Below are positions 32,517 through 42,049 of a stretch of 64,000 bases of DNA, piece by piece. The notes under the pieces were generated by a model, which did no database searches, had not been told where the DNA came from, and saw nothing but the letters and a program-made list of their open reading frames with translations. The number at the start of each line of letters is the position of its first letter. The first letter of the stretch is position 1. The position numbers and the translations under genes are program-made. Source of the DNA: Haliea sp. (lineage in GTDB: Bacteria; Pseudomonadota; Gammaproteobacteria; Pseudomonadales; Halieaceae); assembly GCA_002692965.1 (NCBI GenBank), contig NZNC01000019.1:1-64000 (forward strand), read 5' to 3'.

Positions 32517-33962
32517 ATGACGCTCTGGCGGCCAATCATTTTCATTTGCGGGCAGCTGCTGCTGGTCATGGCGCTGCTGATGGGGCTGGTGGCTGCCTTC
32601 TCCGTGCTGCGGGGGGACCCGGAAACCGGCGTCTTTTTCCGCTCTGCCCTGATCACCCTGGGTATCGGGCTGGCCATGCTGGCCTGGGGGCGCACACGAC
32701 ACTTTCACCTGGTGGCCAGGCAGCTGTACCTGTTGACCACCGCCGCCTGGCTGCTGATGTCACTGGCGGGTGCCCTGCCGCTGTTTTTCAGCCATTTCCA
32801 GTTGAGTTTTACCGACGCAGTTTTCGAGGCGGTGTCCGGGATCACCACGACCGGCTCCACGGTACTCTCCGGTATCGAGACCCTGGCGCCCAGTTTGCTG
32901 TTGTGGCGCTCGCTCCTGCAGTGGCTGGGGGGGCTGGGGGTGATCGGCATGGCGGTGTCGATCCTGCCCTACCTGCGCATCGGCGGCATGCGCCTGTTTC
33001 ATACCGAATCCTCCGACTGGTCGGAAAAATCCATGCCGCGGATCCAGACCCTGGCGCGCCTGCTGCTGGTGACCTATCTCGCGATCACCCTGGCCTGCAC
33101 GCTGGCCTACGCGACGGTGGGCATGGGCTGGTTTGACGCGGTGAATCACGCCATGACCACCGTGTCCACCGGCGGTTACGCCACCGACGACCGCTCCCTC
33201 GGTCGCTTCGACAGCCCGGTGCTGTGGGTTGCCAGCCTGTTCATGCTGGTCGGCGCGCTGCCCTTCACTGTGATTATCGGCTTTGCCCGGCGTCCCTCCC
33301 TGGCGATTCTCGACAACCAGCAGATTCGCGGGCTGCTGCTCATCGTGCTCAGCCTGACCCTGGTCCTGGCCCTGTACCTGGTGTGGCGCCTCGGCATGGA
33401 GCCGGGGGCGGCGGTGACCCAGGCGCTGTTCAACCTGGTTTCGGTGATTACCACCACCGGCTTCGCCTCTACCGACTACAGCCTGTGGGGGCCCTTCAGC
33501 GTGGCATTGTTTTTCTTTGTTACCTTTATCGGCGGTTGCTCCGGGTCGACCAGCGGCGGCATGAAAGTCTTCCGCTTCCAGCTCAGTGCGCTGTTTCTGC
33601 GTCAGCAGGTGCGCAAGCTGATTCACCCGCGGGGCATCTATGTGGCGCTTTACAATGGCCGTCCGCTGCCGGACGACATCATGCTTTCCGCGGTCGCTTT
33701 CTCTTTCCTGTTTTTTGTCTGCCTGGCCGCGGCGACACTCCTGCTGGCGTTGATGGGGCTGGACCTGGTTACCAGTCTCACCGCCGCGGCCACAGCGCTG
33801 ACCAACGTCGGCCCGGGCCTGGGCGAGATTGTCGGCCCGGCGGGGAATTTCGCCTCCCTGCCGGCCCCCGCCAAGTGGCTGTTATGCTTCGCCATGTTGC
33901 TCGGCCGGCTCGAACTGTTGACCATCATGGTGCTGTTCTCGCGCACCTTCTGGAGAGGCTAG
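32517..33962 (+). CDS. trkH: TrkH-family potassium uptake protein
   Basis: A 481-residue K+ transporter subunit with four repeated membrane-pore-membrane units. The selectivity-filter segments are visible in order: TTTGS near residue 105, STGGY near 218, TTTGF near 318 and TNVGPG near 432. GGCSGSTSGGMKVFR is the characteristic loop before the last pore unit. It works with TrkA, encoded three genes later, to import K+ driven by the membrane potential. The ATG at 32517 has GGGAGGG before it. It is first in a four-gene run with a kinase and a regulator in between, separated by only one to four bases or overlapping. Confidence 0.93.
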   Translation: MTLWRPIIFICGQLLLVMALLMGLVAAFSVLRGDPETGVFFRSALITLGIGLAMLAWGRTRHFHLVARQLYLLTTAAWLLMSLAGALPLFFSHFQLSFTDAVFEAVSGITTTGSTVLSGIETLAPSLLLWRSLLQWLGGLGVIGMAVSILPYLRIGGMRLFHTESSDWSEKSMPRIQTLARLLLVTYLAITLACTLAYATVGMGWFDAVNHAMTTVSTGGYATDDRSLGRFDSPVLWVASLFMLVGALPFTVIIGFARRPSLAILDNQQIRGLLLIVLSLTLVLALYLVWRLGMEPGAAVTQALFNLVSVITTTGFASTDYSLWGPFSVALFFFVTFIGGCSGSTSGGMKVFRFQLSALFLRQQVRKLIHPRGIYVALYNGRPLPDDIMLSAVAFSFLFFVCLAAATLLLALMGLDLVTSLTAAATALTNVGPGLGEIVGPAGNFASLPAPAKWLLCFAMLLGRLELLTIMVLFSRTFWRG

Positions 33963-33963
33963 G

Positions 33964-35427
33964 ATGAAGCACCCGCGCGCATTCTCCCGGGAAGACTGGC
34001 TGGCCCTGAGCCTGCCGTGGCTGGGTCCCCTGCTGGCGACCGGGCTTGGCATGTTGCTGCTGCCGGTAGTGCCGGTGGCGAACCTGGCGCTGGTCTACTT
34101 GGCCGGGGTGCTGGTCACCGCCGTTGCGACGCGCTGGCGCCCCGCGCTGCTGAGTGCCGTGCTCAGCTTTCTCGCCTACAACTTCTTTCTCACCGAGCCG
34201 CGCTGGTCTTTTGCCATGCGCCACGACGAGGATGTGCTCACGGCGGTGATGTTGGTGGTGGTGGCGGTGATAACCAGTCATCTGGCGGGGCGTCTGAAGG
34301 AGCAGGTGACGGCACTGCAGGCGGCGGAGGCCTGGAACAACCTGCAGATGGACTGCGCCAGGAATCTCTCCGCCTGTGTCGACCCGCCCTGCGTGGTCGA
34401 CATACTCTGCCGGCATTTGCGCAGCGCCTTGGGCTGGCACGTGCGGGCGCTGGAGCTATCGGAGCTGGATGCCTCCGGGGTTCCGGTGGCCGAGCTTCAG
34501 CGCGGCGTTGTCTGGCGCGAGGATCGCGCCGGGGCGTCGGTATTGCTCGGCGATGACCGCGGCCGCCCGGTTGCCGGCCTGCGCGTTTCGGCGGCGCAGC
34601 CGGTGAGCGACTGGCACCGCGACCGGCTGGAGGTATTGACCCGGGTGGCCCGGCTTGCCTGGGGGCGTGTGCAGCTGGCGGAGTCCCTGCGCGAGGAAAC
34701 CCTGGGCAAGGAACGGGAGCAGCTGCGCGCGGCGCTGCTCTCCTCGGTGTCCCACGATCTGCGCACGCCGCTGTCCAGCATGATCGGCTCGGTTTCCAGC
34801 CTGATCGACCTGGCGGATGCCCTGGGGCCCGAGCAGCGCCGGGAGCTGCTCGGCAATACCCTGAGCGAGGCGCGGCGCCTGGACCGCTACATTCAGAAAC
34901 TGCTGGACATGACTCGCCTCGGTCACGGGGAGCTGACCCTGGACCGCGACTGGGTGGGCCTGGACGACATCGTCAGCGTGGTACTCCGTCGTTTGCAGCC
35001 CCTGATGGGCCAGGTCGAGATCAAGCTGGAACTGCCCGCGGACCTGCCGCTGCTCTACGTCCACCCGGCCCTGATCGAACAGGCCTTGTTCAACGTGCTG
35101 GAGAATGCCCTGCGCTTCTCGCCCGCCGAGGGTCGCATCTGGCTCAGCGCCGAGCGCGCCGGGGACAGCGTTGTCATCGACGTGCGGGACAGCGGCCCGG
35201 GCATACCCCCCGCCCAGCGCGAGCAGGTCTTCGACATGTTCCATACCTTCAGCCACGGCGATCAGTACGCGGCGGGCAGTGGCCTGGGCCTGGCGATCTG
35301 CCGCAGCATCCTGGCGGCCCACGGCGGCGCGGTCGAGGTGTTGGACCGCCCGCCGGGGCAGGGGGCGGTTCTGCGCATGACCCTGCCCCTGGTTCGCCCG
35401 CCGCGCGGGGAAAAGGAGGACGCGTGA
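33964..35427 (+). CDS. Short KdpD-like sensor histidine kinase
   Basis: A 487-residue kinase equal to the C-terminal half of KdpD. Residues 15-110 hold the DUF4118-type four-helix membrane unit (LGPLLATGLGMLLLP to LTAVMLVVVAVITSH), then a GAF-like stretch, a HisKA domain with SVSHDLRTPLSSMIG (His264) and an ATPase domain with NVLENALRFSP and DSGPGIP. The N-terminal Usp/KdpD domain that senses K+ and c-di-AMP is absent. It probably phosphorylates the KdpE-like regulator encoded next, with overlapping GTGA. In the window it sits between trkH and trkA rather than with kdpABC. Confidence 0.88.
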   Translation: MKHPRAFSREDWLALSLPWLGPLLATGLGMLLLPVVPVANLALVYLAGVLVTAVATRWRPALLSAVLSFLAYNFFLTEPRWSFAMRHDEDVLTAVMLVVVAVITSHLAGRLKEQVTALQAAEAWNNLQMDCARNLSACVDPPCVVDILCRHLRSALGWHVRALELSELDASGVPVAELQRGVVWREDRAGASVLLGDDRGRPVAGLRVSAAQPVSDWHRDRLEVLTRVARLAWGRVQLAESLREETLGKEREQLRAALLSSVSHDLRTPLSSMIGSVSSLIDLADALGPEQRRELLGNTLSEARRLDRYIQKLLDMTRLGHGELTLDRDWVGLDDIVSVVLRRLQPLMGQVEIKLELPADLPLLYVHPALIEQALFNVLENALRFSPAEGRIWLSAERAGDSVVIDVRDSGPGIPPAQREQVFDMFHTFSHGDQYAAGSGLGLAICRSILAAHGGAVEVLDRPPGQGAVLRMTLPLVRPPRGEKEDA

Positions 35428-36110
35428 GCCGGATTCTGGTGATCGATGACGAACCGCAGATTCGCCGCTTTTTATCCATTGGACTGGAATCCCAGGGCTA
35501 CACGGTGGTGCTGGCCGAGGACGCCCGGGCGGGCCTGCAGGCGCTGGTGCTCGAGCAGCCGGATCTGGTGATCATGGATTTGGGGCTGCCGGATATGGAC
35601 GGCCAGGCATTGTTGCTCGAGCTGCGGGCGATCTTTGCCGGCCCGGTCCTGATTCTGTCCGTGCGCAGCAACGAGCGGGAGAAGGTCTCCGCCCTGGACA
35701 ACGGCGCCAACGATTATGTGGAGAAACCTTTCGGGGTGGCTGAATTGCTGGCACGGGTCAGAAGCCTGTTGCGGCACCTGGCCGGGCGTGAACCGGCGCT
35801 GGGTAATTACCACGATGGCTATCTGGCGGTGGACTTTCCCGGCCGGCGGGTGGCGGTGAACGGCACCGAGGTGCATCTCTCGCGCAAGGAGTTCGAGCTG
35901 TTGCGGCAGCTGATGGAGCATCCGGGGCGCATCGTCACCCAGCAGCAGCTGCTGGATGCCGTGTGGGGTCCCGGGCACCGCGAGGATACCCACTACCTGC
36001 GGGTGTTTATCGGCCGCCTGCGGGCCAAGCTGGGTGACCCGCCGACCGCGCCGCAATATATCCAGACCGAGACGGGTGTGGGTTACCGATTCCTGGGACA
36101 GGGGGACTGA
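35424..36110 (+). CDS. KdpE-like OmpR-family response regulator
   Basis: A 228-residue response regulator. The receiver has DDE at residues 8-10, phospho-acceptor D52 in MDLGLPDMDG, the switch serine in VRSNEREK and K in EKPF. The C-terminal winged helix runs from LSRKEFELLRQLMEHPG to TETGVGYRFL, with THYLRVFIGRLRAKLG as recognition helix. KdpE is its closest known type. It starts with GTG overlapping the kinase stop. Given the neighbours, its target is likely the trk operon itself; the direct repeat upstream of trkH is a candidate site. Confidence 0.9.
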   Translation: MSRILVIDDEPQIRRFLSIGLESQGYTVVLAEDARAGLQALVLEQPDLVIMDLGLPDMDGQALLLELRAIFAGPVLILSVRSNEREKVSALDNGANDYVEKPFGVAELLARVRSLLRHLAGREPALGNYHDGYLAVDFPGRRVAVNGTEVHLSRKEFELLRQLMEHPGRIVTQQQLLDAVWGPGHREDTHYLRVFIGRLRAKLGDPPTAPQYIQTETGVGYRFLGQGD

Positions 36111-36112
36111 TC

Positions 36113-37489
36113 ATGCGCATTGTGATTCTGGGTGCCGGACAGGTCGGCGGCTCCCTGGCGGAGTACCTGGTGGGGGAGGGCAACGACGTCACCGTGGTGG
36201 ACTGCGACAACCCGCGCCTGCAGGCCTTGCAGGACAAGTTTGATCTGCGCGTGGTCTGTGGCCAGGCCTCGCATCCGCGGGTGCTGCGGCAGGCCGGTGT
36301 CGACGACGTCGACATGCTGGTGGCGGTGACCAGCAGTGACGAGATCAATATGGTCGCCTGCCAGGTCGCCCGCCGCCTGTTCCGCGTGCCCAAGACCATC
36401 GCCCGGGTGCGCGAGTCCGATTACCTGGCCCAGGAGGACGCCCTGTTCGGCCCCGAGGGCTTTCCGGTGGATGTGCTGATCAGCCCGGAGGCCCTGGTCA
36501 CCCGGCGGCTGGAGCACCTGTTGACCTATGCCGGCGCCCTGCAGGTACTGGATTTCGCCCAGGGCCGGGTGCAACTGGTGGCAGTGCGCGCAGGCTATGG
36601 CGGCGCCCTGGTGGGCCGCGAAATCGCCGAGCAGCGGCGCCTGGCGCCCGGGCGCGATGCCCGGGTGGTGGCGATTTTCCGCCGCGACCGCGCGCTGATG
36701 CCCCGGGGCGACACCGTGGTGGAGGAGGGCGACGAGGTTTTCTTTATCAGCAGCCGCCAGGATTCCCGGGAGATCATGCACTTGATGCGGCCCCAGGATC
36801 GACCCTACCGGCGGGTGATGATCGCCGGTGGCGGCAATATCGGCGCGCGCCTGGCGGGGGACATCCAGGCGCAGTTCCGGGTCAAGGTGGTGGAGTGCTC
36901 ACTGCCCCGCTGCGAGGTGCTGTCCCAGCAGTTGCGGCAGACCACCGTGCTCCACGGCGAGGCCACCGATCCGGACTTGCTGACCGAGGAGGGCATCGCC
37001 GGTATCGACGCCTTTCTCGCGGTGACCAACGATGACGAGGCCAACATCATGGCCTCCATGCTGGCGGCCCGCCTCGGGGCGCGCACGGTGATCACCTTGA
37101 TCAACAACCGCGTCTACGTGGATCTGATCCAGGGCGGCCCGATCGATATCGCCATCTCGCCCCAGCAGTCCACCATCGGCGCGCTGCTGACCTACGTGCG
37201 CCGGGGCGATGTGGTGGCAGTGCACGCCCTGCGCCGGGGCGCGGCGGAGGCGATCGAGGCGGTGGCCCACGGCGACCGCGACAGCTCGCGGGTGGTGGGG
37301 CGGCGTATTGGCGAGCTCGCCCTCCCGGCCGGCACTCTGCTGGGGGCGATCATTCGCGGGGAAGAGGTGATGGTGGCCCACGACGATGTGGAAATTGCCG
37401 CCGAAGACCACGTGATTCTGTTTGTCGCCGACAAGCGCGCGGTGAAGCAGGTGGAGAAGCTGTTCCAGGTCGGCCTGGGTTTCTTCTAG
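36113..37489 (+). CDS. trkA: TrkA, NAD-binding regulatory subunit of Trk potassium uptake
   Basis: A 458-residue cytoplasmic protein with two tandem RCK units. Each has a Rossmann NAD-binding fold (ILGAGQVGGSLAEYLVGEG at the start, then MIAGGGNIGARLAGDIQ near residue 238) and a smaller RCK_C lobe after it. This matches full-length TrkA, which binds NADH/NAD or ATP and gates TrkH. It follows the regulator by two bases and closes the four-gene operon. A GC-rich hairpin after the stop separates it from the convergent nadB. Confidence 0.93.
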   Translation: MRIVILGAGQVGGSLAEYLVGEGNDVTVVDCDNPRLQALQDKFDLRVVCGQASHPRVLRQAGVDDVDMLVAVTSSDEINMVACQVARRLFRVPKTIARVRESDYLAQEDALFGPEGFPVDVLISPEALVTRRLEHLLTYAGALQVLDFAQGRVQLVAVRAGYGGALVGREIAEQRRLAPGRDARVVAIFRRDRALMPRGDTVVEEGDEVFFISSRQDSREIMHLMRPQDRPYRRVMIAGGGNIGARLAGDIQAQFRVKVVECSLPRCEVLSQQLRQTTVLHGEATDPDLLTEEGIAGIDAFLAVTNDDEANIMASMLAARLGARTVITLINNRVYVDLIQGGPIDIAISPQQSTIGALLTYVRRGDVVAVHALRRGAAEAIEAVAHGDRDSSRVVGRRIGELALPAGTLLGAIIRGEEVMVAHDDVEIAAEDHVILFVADKRAVKQVEKLFQVGLGFF

Positions 37490-37504
37490 CGCAGTGCCAG
37501 CTCG

Positions 37505-37524
37505 CCCGGCGGCCTTCCGCCGGG
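37505..37524. terminator. GC-rich hairpin between convergent trkA and nadB
   Basis: CCCGGCGG (37505-37512) pairs with CCGCCGGG (37517-37524) around CCTT. It lies between two gene ends and so may stop transcripts from both sides. No T-run follows, so it may need Rho or only block. Confidence 0.5.
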
Positions 37525-37530
37525 GCGGGC

Positions 37531-39114
37531 TCAGCCCTGACGGTCGGGTTCCAGCACGGTGTCGGCGGCCTCGGCCAGCGTCTCGGGGTAGTCGAGGGTG
37601 TAGTGCAGGCCGCGGCTCTCCCGCCGCTGCTGGGCACAGCGGATCATCAGCTCCGCCACCATCGCCAGGTTGCGCAATTCCAGCAGGTCGTTGCTGACCT
37701 TGTAGTTGCTGTAGTACTCGGCGATTTCCCGCTGCAGCAGCTGGATCCGGTGTTCGGCCCGGGCCAGGCGCTTGTTGGTGCGCACGATGCCCACGTAGTC
37801 CCACATGAAGCGGCGCAGCTCGTCCCAGTTGTGGGAGATCACCACGTCCTCGTCGGAGTCGGTGACCTGGCTCTCGTCCCAGTCCGGCGCCGACCGTGGC
37901 GCCTGGGTCGCCTCGATTGTTGCCGCGATATCCTTCGCCGCCGACTCGGCGTAGACGATGCACTCGAGCAGGGAATTGCTGGCCATGCGGTTGGCACCGT
38001 GGAGGCCGGTGCAGGAGGTCTCGCCAATCACATACAGCCCCGCCACGTCGCTGCGCCCGGCGGTATCCACCACCACGCCGCCGCAGGTGTAGTGGGCGGC
38101 GGGCACCACCGGAATCGGCTCCGCGGCGATGTCGATGCCCAGCTCCCGGCAGCGGGCGCTGATGGTGGGGAAGTGTTCCTCGAGGAACTCCCGCGGCTTG
38201 TGGGAGATATCCAGGTACACGCAGTCCAGGCCCAGGCGCTTCATCTCGTGGTCGATGGCCCGGGCCACCACGTCCCGGGGCGCCAGTTCGGCGCGCTGGT
38301 CGAAACGCGGCATGAAGCGGGTGCCGTCCGGCAGGCGCAGCAGGCCACCCTCGCCGCGGATTGCCTCGGTGATCAGGAAGGACTTCGCCTTGGGGTGGTA
38401 GAGACAGGTAGGGTGGAACTGGTTGAATTCGAGGTTGGCCACGCGGCAGCCGGCGCGCCAGGCCATGGCGATGCCGTCGCCGCTGGCGCCGTCGGGGTTG
38501 CTGGTGTACAGGTAGGCCTTGCTGGCGCCGCCGGTGGCCAGCACCACCTTGCGCGCCTGGTAGAGGTCGACGCAATCGCGCTCGCGGTCGAGCAGGTAGG
38601 CGCCCTCGCAGCGCCCCTCGCGCACCACCAGGTCCACCGCCACCCGCTGGCTGAAGACCTCGATATTGTCCGCCTCCAGCACCCGCCGGGTGAGGACCTC
38701 GGAAATCGTCTGGCCGGTGTGGTCGGCGGCGTGGATGATGCGGCGGTGACTGTGCCCGCCCTCCATCGCCAGGTGGAAATGGCCGGGCTCCTCCGCCGAG
38801 GCGTCGAAATTGACCCCCTGTTCCACCAGCCACTCGACGCAGCGCCGGCTGTTGCGCACGGTGAACTCGACCGCTTCACGCTGACAGAGACCGGCGCCGG
38901 CAATCAGCGTATCCTCCACGTGGGCGTCGACGGAGTCGGTGGCGTCGAGTACCGCCGCCATGCCGCCCTGGGCCCAGTAGGTGGAGCCCTCGTTGAGGTC
39001 GCCCTTGCAGACCAGGGCGATGCGCAGGTGGCGGGGGAGACGCAGGGCCACGCTAAGACCGGCAGCGCCGCTGCCGATGACCAGAACATCGTGTTGGAAA
39101 AGCCGGCTCGACAT
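37531..39114 (-). CDS. nadB: L-aspartate oxidase
   Basis: A 527-residue flavoenzyme that oxidises L-aspartate to iminoaspartate, the first step of de novo NAD synthesis. The FAD-binding start [13 protein letters not shown], the [11 protein letters not shown] loop, [10 protein letters not shown], and [25 protein letters not shown] are all as in NadB; the fumarate-reductase-like fold is complete. Cytoplasmic; partners NadA and NadC are outside. It is divergent from rpoE, a layout seen in many gammaproteobacteria. The AT-rich stretch at 39137-39175 likely holds its promoter (TAATAT-like -10), but the -35 is not clear. Confidence 0.95.
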   Translation of the reverse strand: MSSRLFQHDVLVIGSGAAGLSVALRLPRHLRIALVCKGDLNEGSTYWAQGGMAAVLDATDSVDAHVEDTLIAGAGLCQREAVEFTVRNSRRCVEWLVEQGVNFDASAEEPGHFHLAMEGGHSHRRIIHAADHTGQTISEVLTRRVLEADNIEVFSQRVAVDLVVREGRCEGAYLLDRERDCVDLYQARKVVLATGGASKAYLYTSNPDGASGDGIAMAWRAGCRVANLEFNQFHPTCLYHPKAKSFLITEAIRGEGGLLRLPDGTRFMPRFDQRAELAPRDVVARAIDHEMKRLGLDCVYLDISHKPREFLEEHFPTISARCRELGIDIAAEPIPVVPAAHYTCGGVVVDTAGRSDVAGLYVIGETSCTGLHGANRMASNSLLECIVYAESAAKDIAATIEATQAPRSAPDWDESQVTDSDEDVVISHNWDELRRFMWDYVGIVRTNKRLARAEHRIQLLQREIAEYYSNYKVSNDLLELRNLAMVAELMIRCAQQRRESRGLHYTLDYPETLAEAADTVLEPDRQG

Positions 39115-39236
39115 GATTTCGGTGCTTGCTGCCTGTATGTTGTCAAATATATTATGCAGCTCAATAACTTACGAATCGAGCCATCGGGGTCGCGAGTATA
39201 AACGAGGTGGCGGTCAGGAAGGAAATCGGGGATTGC

Positions 39237-39264
39237 GGAACTTTTGCGGCAGAAAAATTTCATA
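39237..39264 (+). promoter_or_regulatory. Sigma-E (RpoE) promoter of rpoE
   Basis: GGAACTT (39237-39243) is a perfect match to the sigma-E -35 element. Exactly 16 bases later stands TCATA (39260-39264), close to the -10 consensus TCTGA/TCAAA. It lies about 70 bases before the rpoE ATG, so the sigma factor most likely drives its own operon, as in E. coli and Pseudomonas (AlgU). Confidence 0.8.
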
Positions 39265-39333
39265 CAGGCGGCGCGATGCTAAGGCAGCGCATGCCGGCGC
39301 AGTGCTGCGCCCGGCCAGGGAGGGGAGGGGAGC

Positions 39334-39918
39334 ATGACGGCCGCGCCGACGGACCAGCAGCTGGTCGCCAAGGTACAGAAGGGCGACTCGCGGGCCTTTG
39401 ACATGCTGGTACTGAAATACCAGCACCGTATTTTTGGACTCATCGGTCGCTATATTCACGACCCGGACGAAGTGCAGGATGTCGCACAGGAAGCGTTTAT
39501 CAAGGCGTATCGGGCGCTACCCAAGTTTCGCGGTGACAGCGCCTTCTACACCTGGCTCTACCGGATTGCCATCAATACGGCCAAGAATCACCTGGTCTCC
39601 CGCTCCCGCCGCCCGCCGGGCTCGGACGTGGAGATCGCCGACGCCGAGCACTACGAAGGTGCCGGCGCACTGCGGGAAATCGAGACTCCGGAAAACGCTC
39701 TCTTCGGTGATGAACTCAAGACCGTGGTGGAGCGGGCATTACACGATTTGCCCGATGATTTGCGAACAGCGGTAACTTTGCGTGAATTTGATGGTCTCAG
39801 CTACGAGGACATCGCGGAGGTCATGGATTGCCCCGTCGGCACCGTGCGTTCGCGGATCTTTCGGGCCCGAGAGGCCATCGACAAGCAGGTCAGGCTGCAA
39901 CTGGACGGCGAGTCCTGA
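39334..39918 (+). CDS. rpoE: ECF sigma factor RpoE (AlgU type)
   Basis: A 194-residue extracytoplasmic-function sigma factor. Region 2 covers DQQLVAKVQKGDSRAFDMLV to YRALPKFRGDSAFYTWLYRIAINTAKNHL, with EVQDVAQEAFIKAY as the -10-recognition region. Region 4 is LPDDLRTAVTLREFDGLSYEDIAEVM, followed by CPVGTVRSRIFRARE. It directs RNA polymerase to envelope-stress promoters. It is held by the RseA anti-sigma factor encoded 50 bases downstream. The ATG has a strong AGGGGAGGGGAGG before it, and a sigma-E promoter lies upstream. Confidence 0.95.
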   Translation: MTAAPTDQQLVAKVQKGDSRAFDMLVLKYQHRIFGLIGRYIHDPDEVQDVAQEAFIKAYRALPKFRGDSAFYTWLYRIAINTAKNHLVSRSRRPPGSDVEIADAEHYEGAGALREIETPENALFGDELKTVVERALHDLPDDLRTAVTLREFDGLSYEDIAEVMDCPVGTVRSRIFRAREAIDKQVRLQLDGES

Positions 39919-39968
39919 AGCCTGTCGAGTCACAACCCACTCGCGCGGCGGCGCGGAGGACAGCAACA

Positions 39969-40565
39969 ATGACGGAACAACTGCGTGAATCCCTGTCGGC
40001 TCTCATGGACGATGAGGCCAACGAACTGGAACTGGAACGCGTATTGTCGCGAATCGGGCAGGACAGTGAATTGCGCGGAACCTGGGTGCGCTACCAGGCC
40101 GTGCGCGCCGCGACCAGCGGCCAGGGCGCAGCGTCGATGGAGTGGGATATTTCCGGCCGGGTGATGGCCAGTATCGGCGAGCAGGAAAGTCCTGCCACCG
40201 CCGCGCGCTGGCAGCGCATGCTGCGCCCCCTGGGCGGCTTCGCCGTCGCGGCCTCGGTGGCGGCGGTGGTCGTGGTCGGTGGCCAGCAGTGGTCGCAGAC
40301 ACAGGCGCCGGTGGAAGTGGCCAGCCAGTCCGCGGCGGCGCCGGCGCTCGGTTTTGTGAACACCCTCGGCGGTGCACCGGTCCAGGCGAGCCTGGGCAGT
40401 GGCAGCGGCGCCGAGCTTGAACTGACACCGGCAGTTCGCACCGCCTACCACGAGCTGGCCCGGCAGCGCATGCTGATGTACAGCCAGCAGCACGCCGAGC
40501 AGGCCGCCCTGAATACCCCCCAGGGCCTGATCCCCTACGCCCGGGTTCCCCGCATCGAGGAATGA
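39969..40565 (+). CDS. rseA: Anti-sigma-E factor RseA (MucA-like)
   Basis: A 198-residue single-pass inner-membrane protein. The N-terminal cytoplasmic part fits the anti-sigma domain (LRESLSALMDDEANELELERVLSRI), a hydrophobic segment lies near residues 86-106 (FAVAASVAAVVVVGGQQW), and the C-terminal 90 residues are periplasmic and Ala/Gln-rich. It sequesters RpoE until DegS-type and RseP proteases cut it on envelope stress. The ATG at 39969 has GCGGAGGACAGCAAC before it. It overlaps rseB as ATGA. Confidence 0.93.
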   Translation: MTEQLRESLSALMDDEANELELERVLSRIGQDSELRGTWVRYQAVRAATSGQGAASMEWDISGRVMASIGEQESPATAARWQRMLRPLGGFAVAASVAAVVVVGGQQWSQTQAPVEVASQSAAAPALGFVNTLGGAPVQASLGSGSGAELELTPAVRTAYHELARQRMLMYSQQHAEQAALNTPQGLIPYARVPRIEE

Positions 40566-41512
40566 GGTCACGCGTGAAAGCGGCGATCGGCGCACTCGCA
40601 GTACTCTGGTTCTCGCTGGCGGCCCCGGCACACTCGGCCCCGGCCGACTGCCCTGCAGCGGACACGGAGGCCCTGGGCTGGCTGGAGCGCATGTCCCGCA
40701 GCCACCAGGAACTCTCCTATCGCGGCGTCGTGACCCTGCAGCGGGGCGATGATTTGCAGGTGTTGCGGGTGGTGCACAATGTGCGCGAGGGACGCACCGA
40801 GGAGCATCTCACCCGCCTCACCGGCCAGGACGCCCGGGTGACCCGCGCCCATCCCCAGGATTGCCTGCACCCCGGCCACACCCTGCTGCGCACCGCCGAC
40901 GGCACCGAGGTCAATATCTGCCATCTGGCGCGCCACTATCGCTTCCAGGTCGAGGACGGCGAGCGTGTCGCCGGTCGCAGTACGGTGCGGGTCAGCGCCC
41001 TGCCGCGCGACATGTATCGCTATGCCCACATTTTCGAGCTGGACCGGGACACCGGCCTGTTGTTGCGTTCGCTCATCCTCGCCCGCGATGAGCGCGTGCT
41101 GGAGCGGGTGCAGTTTGCCGAGCTGAGCATCGGTGATGCCCCGGACACGGGTGGCGCGGCTGCCGTGGAGCACCGGGCCGATCACCCCCATCCCGACCAG
41201 GGGCCATCGGCCGAGACCGTCGGGCTGCCCTGGCAGCCAGGCTGGTTGCCGGAAGGGTTTACCCGCACTGACAGCGCCGCGGCGACTCACCCCCGGCGTA
41301 CCTTCACCGATGGCCTGGTGGTGTTTTCCGTGTTCCTGGAGCCGTTGCGCGAGGGGATCCGCCCCGGTGAGGGGCTGGTGCGGGAGGGCAGTACTGCCTC
41401 CTACACCCGCGGCCTGGTACTGGCGGAGCGGCCGGTGCTGGTCACAGTGATTGGCGAAGTGCCGGTGAATACCGCGCGCATGGTCGCCGACGGCGTACGG
41501 CTGGAGCCCTGA
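40562..41512 (+). CDS. rseB: Sigma-E regulator RseB (MucB-like)
   Basis: A 316-residue periplasmic protein. The signal peptide is MRSRVKAAIGALAVLWFSLAAPAHS. The mature protein has the LolA-like N-terminal domain (WLERMSRSHQELSYRGVVTLQRGD) and a C-terminal domain (LPWQPGWLPEGFTRTDS). RseB binds the periplasmic part of RseA and shields it from the first cut until lipids or LPS displace it. The ATG overlaps the rseA stop; a GTG four codons later would also leave the signal intact. The next gene begins directly after its stop. Confidence 0.92.
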   Translation: MRSRVKAAIGALAVLWFSLAAPAHSAPADCPAADTEALGWLERMSRSHQELSYRGVVTLQRGDDLQVLRVVHNVREGRTEEHLTRLTGQDARVTRAHPQDCLHPGHTLLRTADGTEVNICHLARHYRFQVEDGERVAGRSTVRVSALPRDMYRYAHIFELDRDTGLLLRSLILARDERVLERVQFAELSIGDAPDTGGAAAVEHRADHPHPDQGPSAETVGLPWQPGWLPEGFTRTDSAAATHPRRTFTDGLVVFSVFLEPLREGIRPGEGLVREGSTASYTRGLVLAERPVLVTVIGEVPVNTARMVADGVRLEP

Positions 41513-42019
41513 ATGCTGACCGAAACCGGACGTGTAGTGGCCGTGGACGATGACGGCCTGTGGGTTGAAACCGTGCGACGCAGCACCTGCAATGCCTGCG
41601 GTGTGCGCCAGGGCTGCGGCCACGGCCTGCTGGAGCGGGTGCGCGAGGGGCAGCGGGGCCTGATCCGGGTGCTGCCCGGCGAGGCCGGGCCCGGCGACTG
41701 CCGTATCGACGACCAGGTGCGCATCAGCATCCCGGAAAGTCTGTTGCTGCGCGCGTCTCTGCTGCTCTACCTGTTGCCCCTGGCGACCCTGCTTGCCGGC
41801 GCCGCGCTGGGGGCCGCACTGGCCCCCGCAGCCAGCAGCGACCCGGCGGCCATGGCCGGCGCTGCCCTCGGACTGTGCCTGGGCCTGGCGGTGGTGCGCT
41901 GGCACGCCTGGCGCCACCGCGACAATCCCGAGATGCAACCGGTCCTGCTGGCCGTGCTGCCCCGCGGCGAGCCCGCGGCCCCGGACCCCGCCGCTGTGCT
42001 GGCGCGCAGCGCTTCCTGA
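41513..42019 (+). CDS. rseC: RseC-family protein (MucC-like)
   Basis: A 168-residue inner-membrane protein with a cytoplasmic cysteine cluster near residue 26 (STCNACGVRQGCGHG), two transmembrane helices (about 83-105 and 111-132), and a short tail. RseC in E. coli is linked with SoxR reduction and electron transfer (Rsx complex), and MucC modulates AlgU in Pseudomonas. The gene starts at the base after the rseB stop. Its position between rseB and mucD is the usual order. Confidence 0.92.
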   Translation: MLTETGRVVAVDDDGLWVETVRRSTCNACGVRQGCGHGLLERVREGQRGLIRVLPGEAGPGDCRIDDQVRISIPESLLLRASLLLYLLPLATLLAGAALGAALAPAASSDPAAMAGAALGLCLGLAVVRWHAWRHRDNPEMQPVLLAVLPRGEPAAPDPAAVLARSAS

Positions 42020-42049
42020 CGACACATTTTTTCGCAAGTGGATGGTGAT

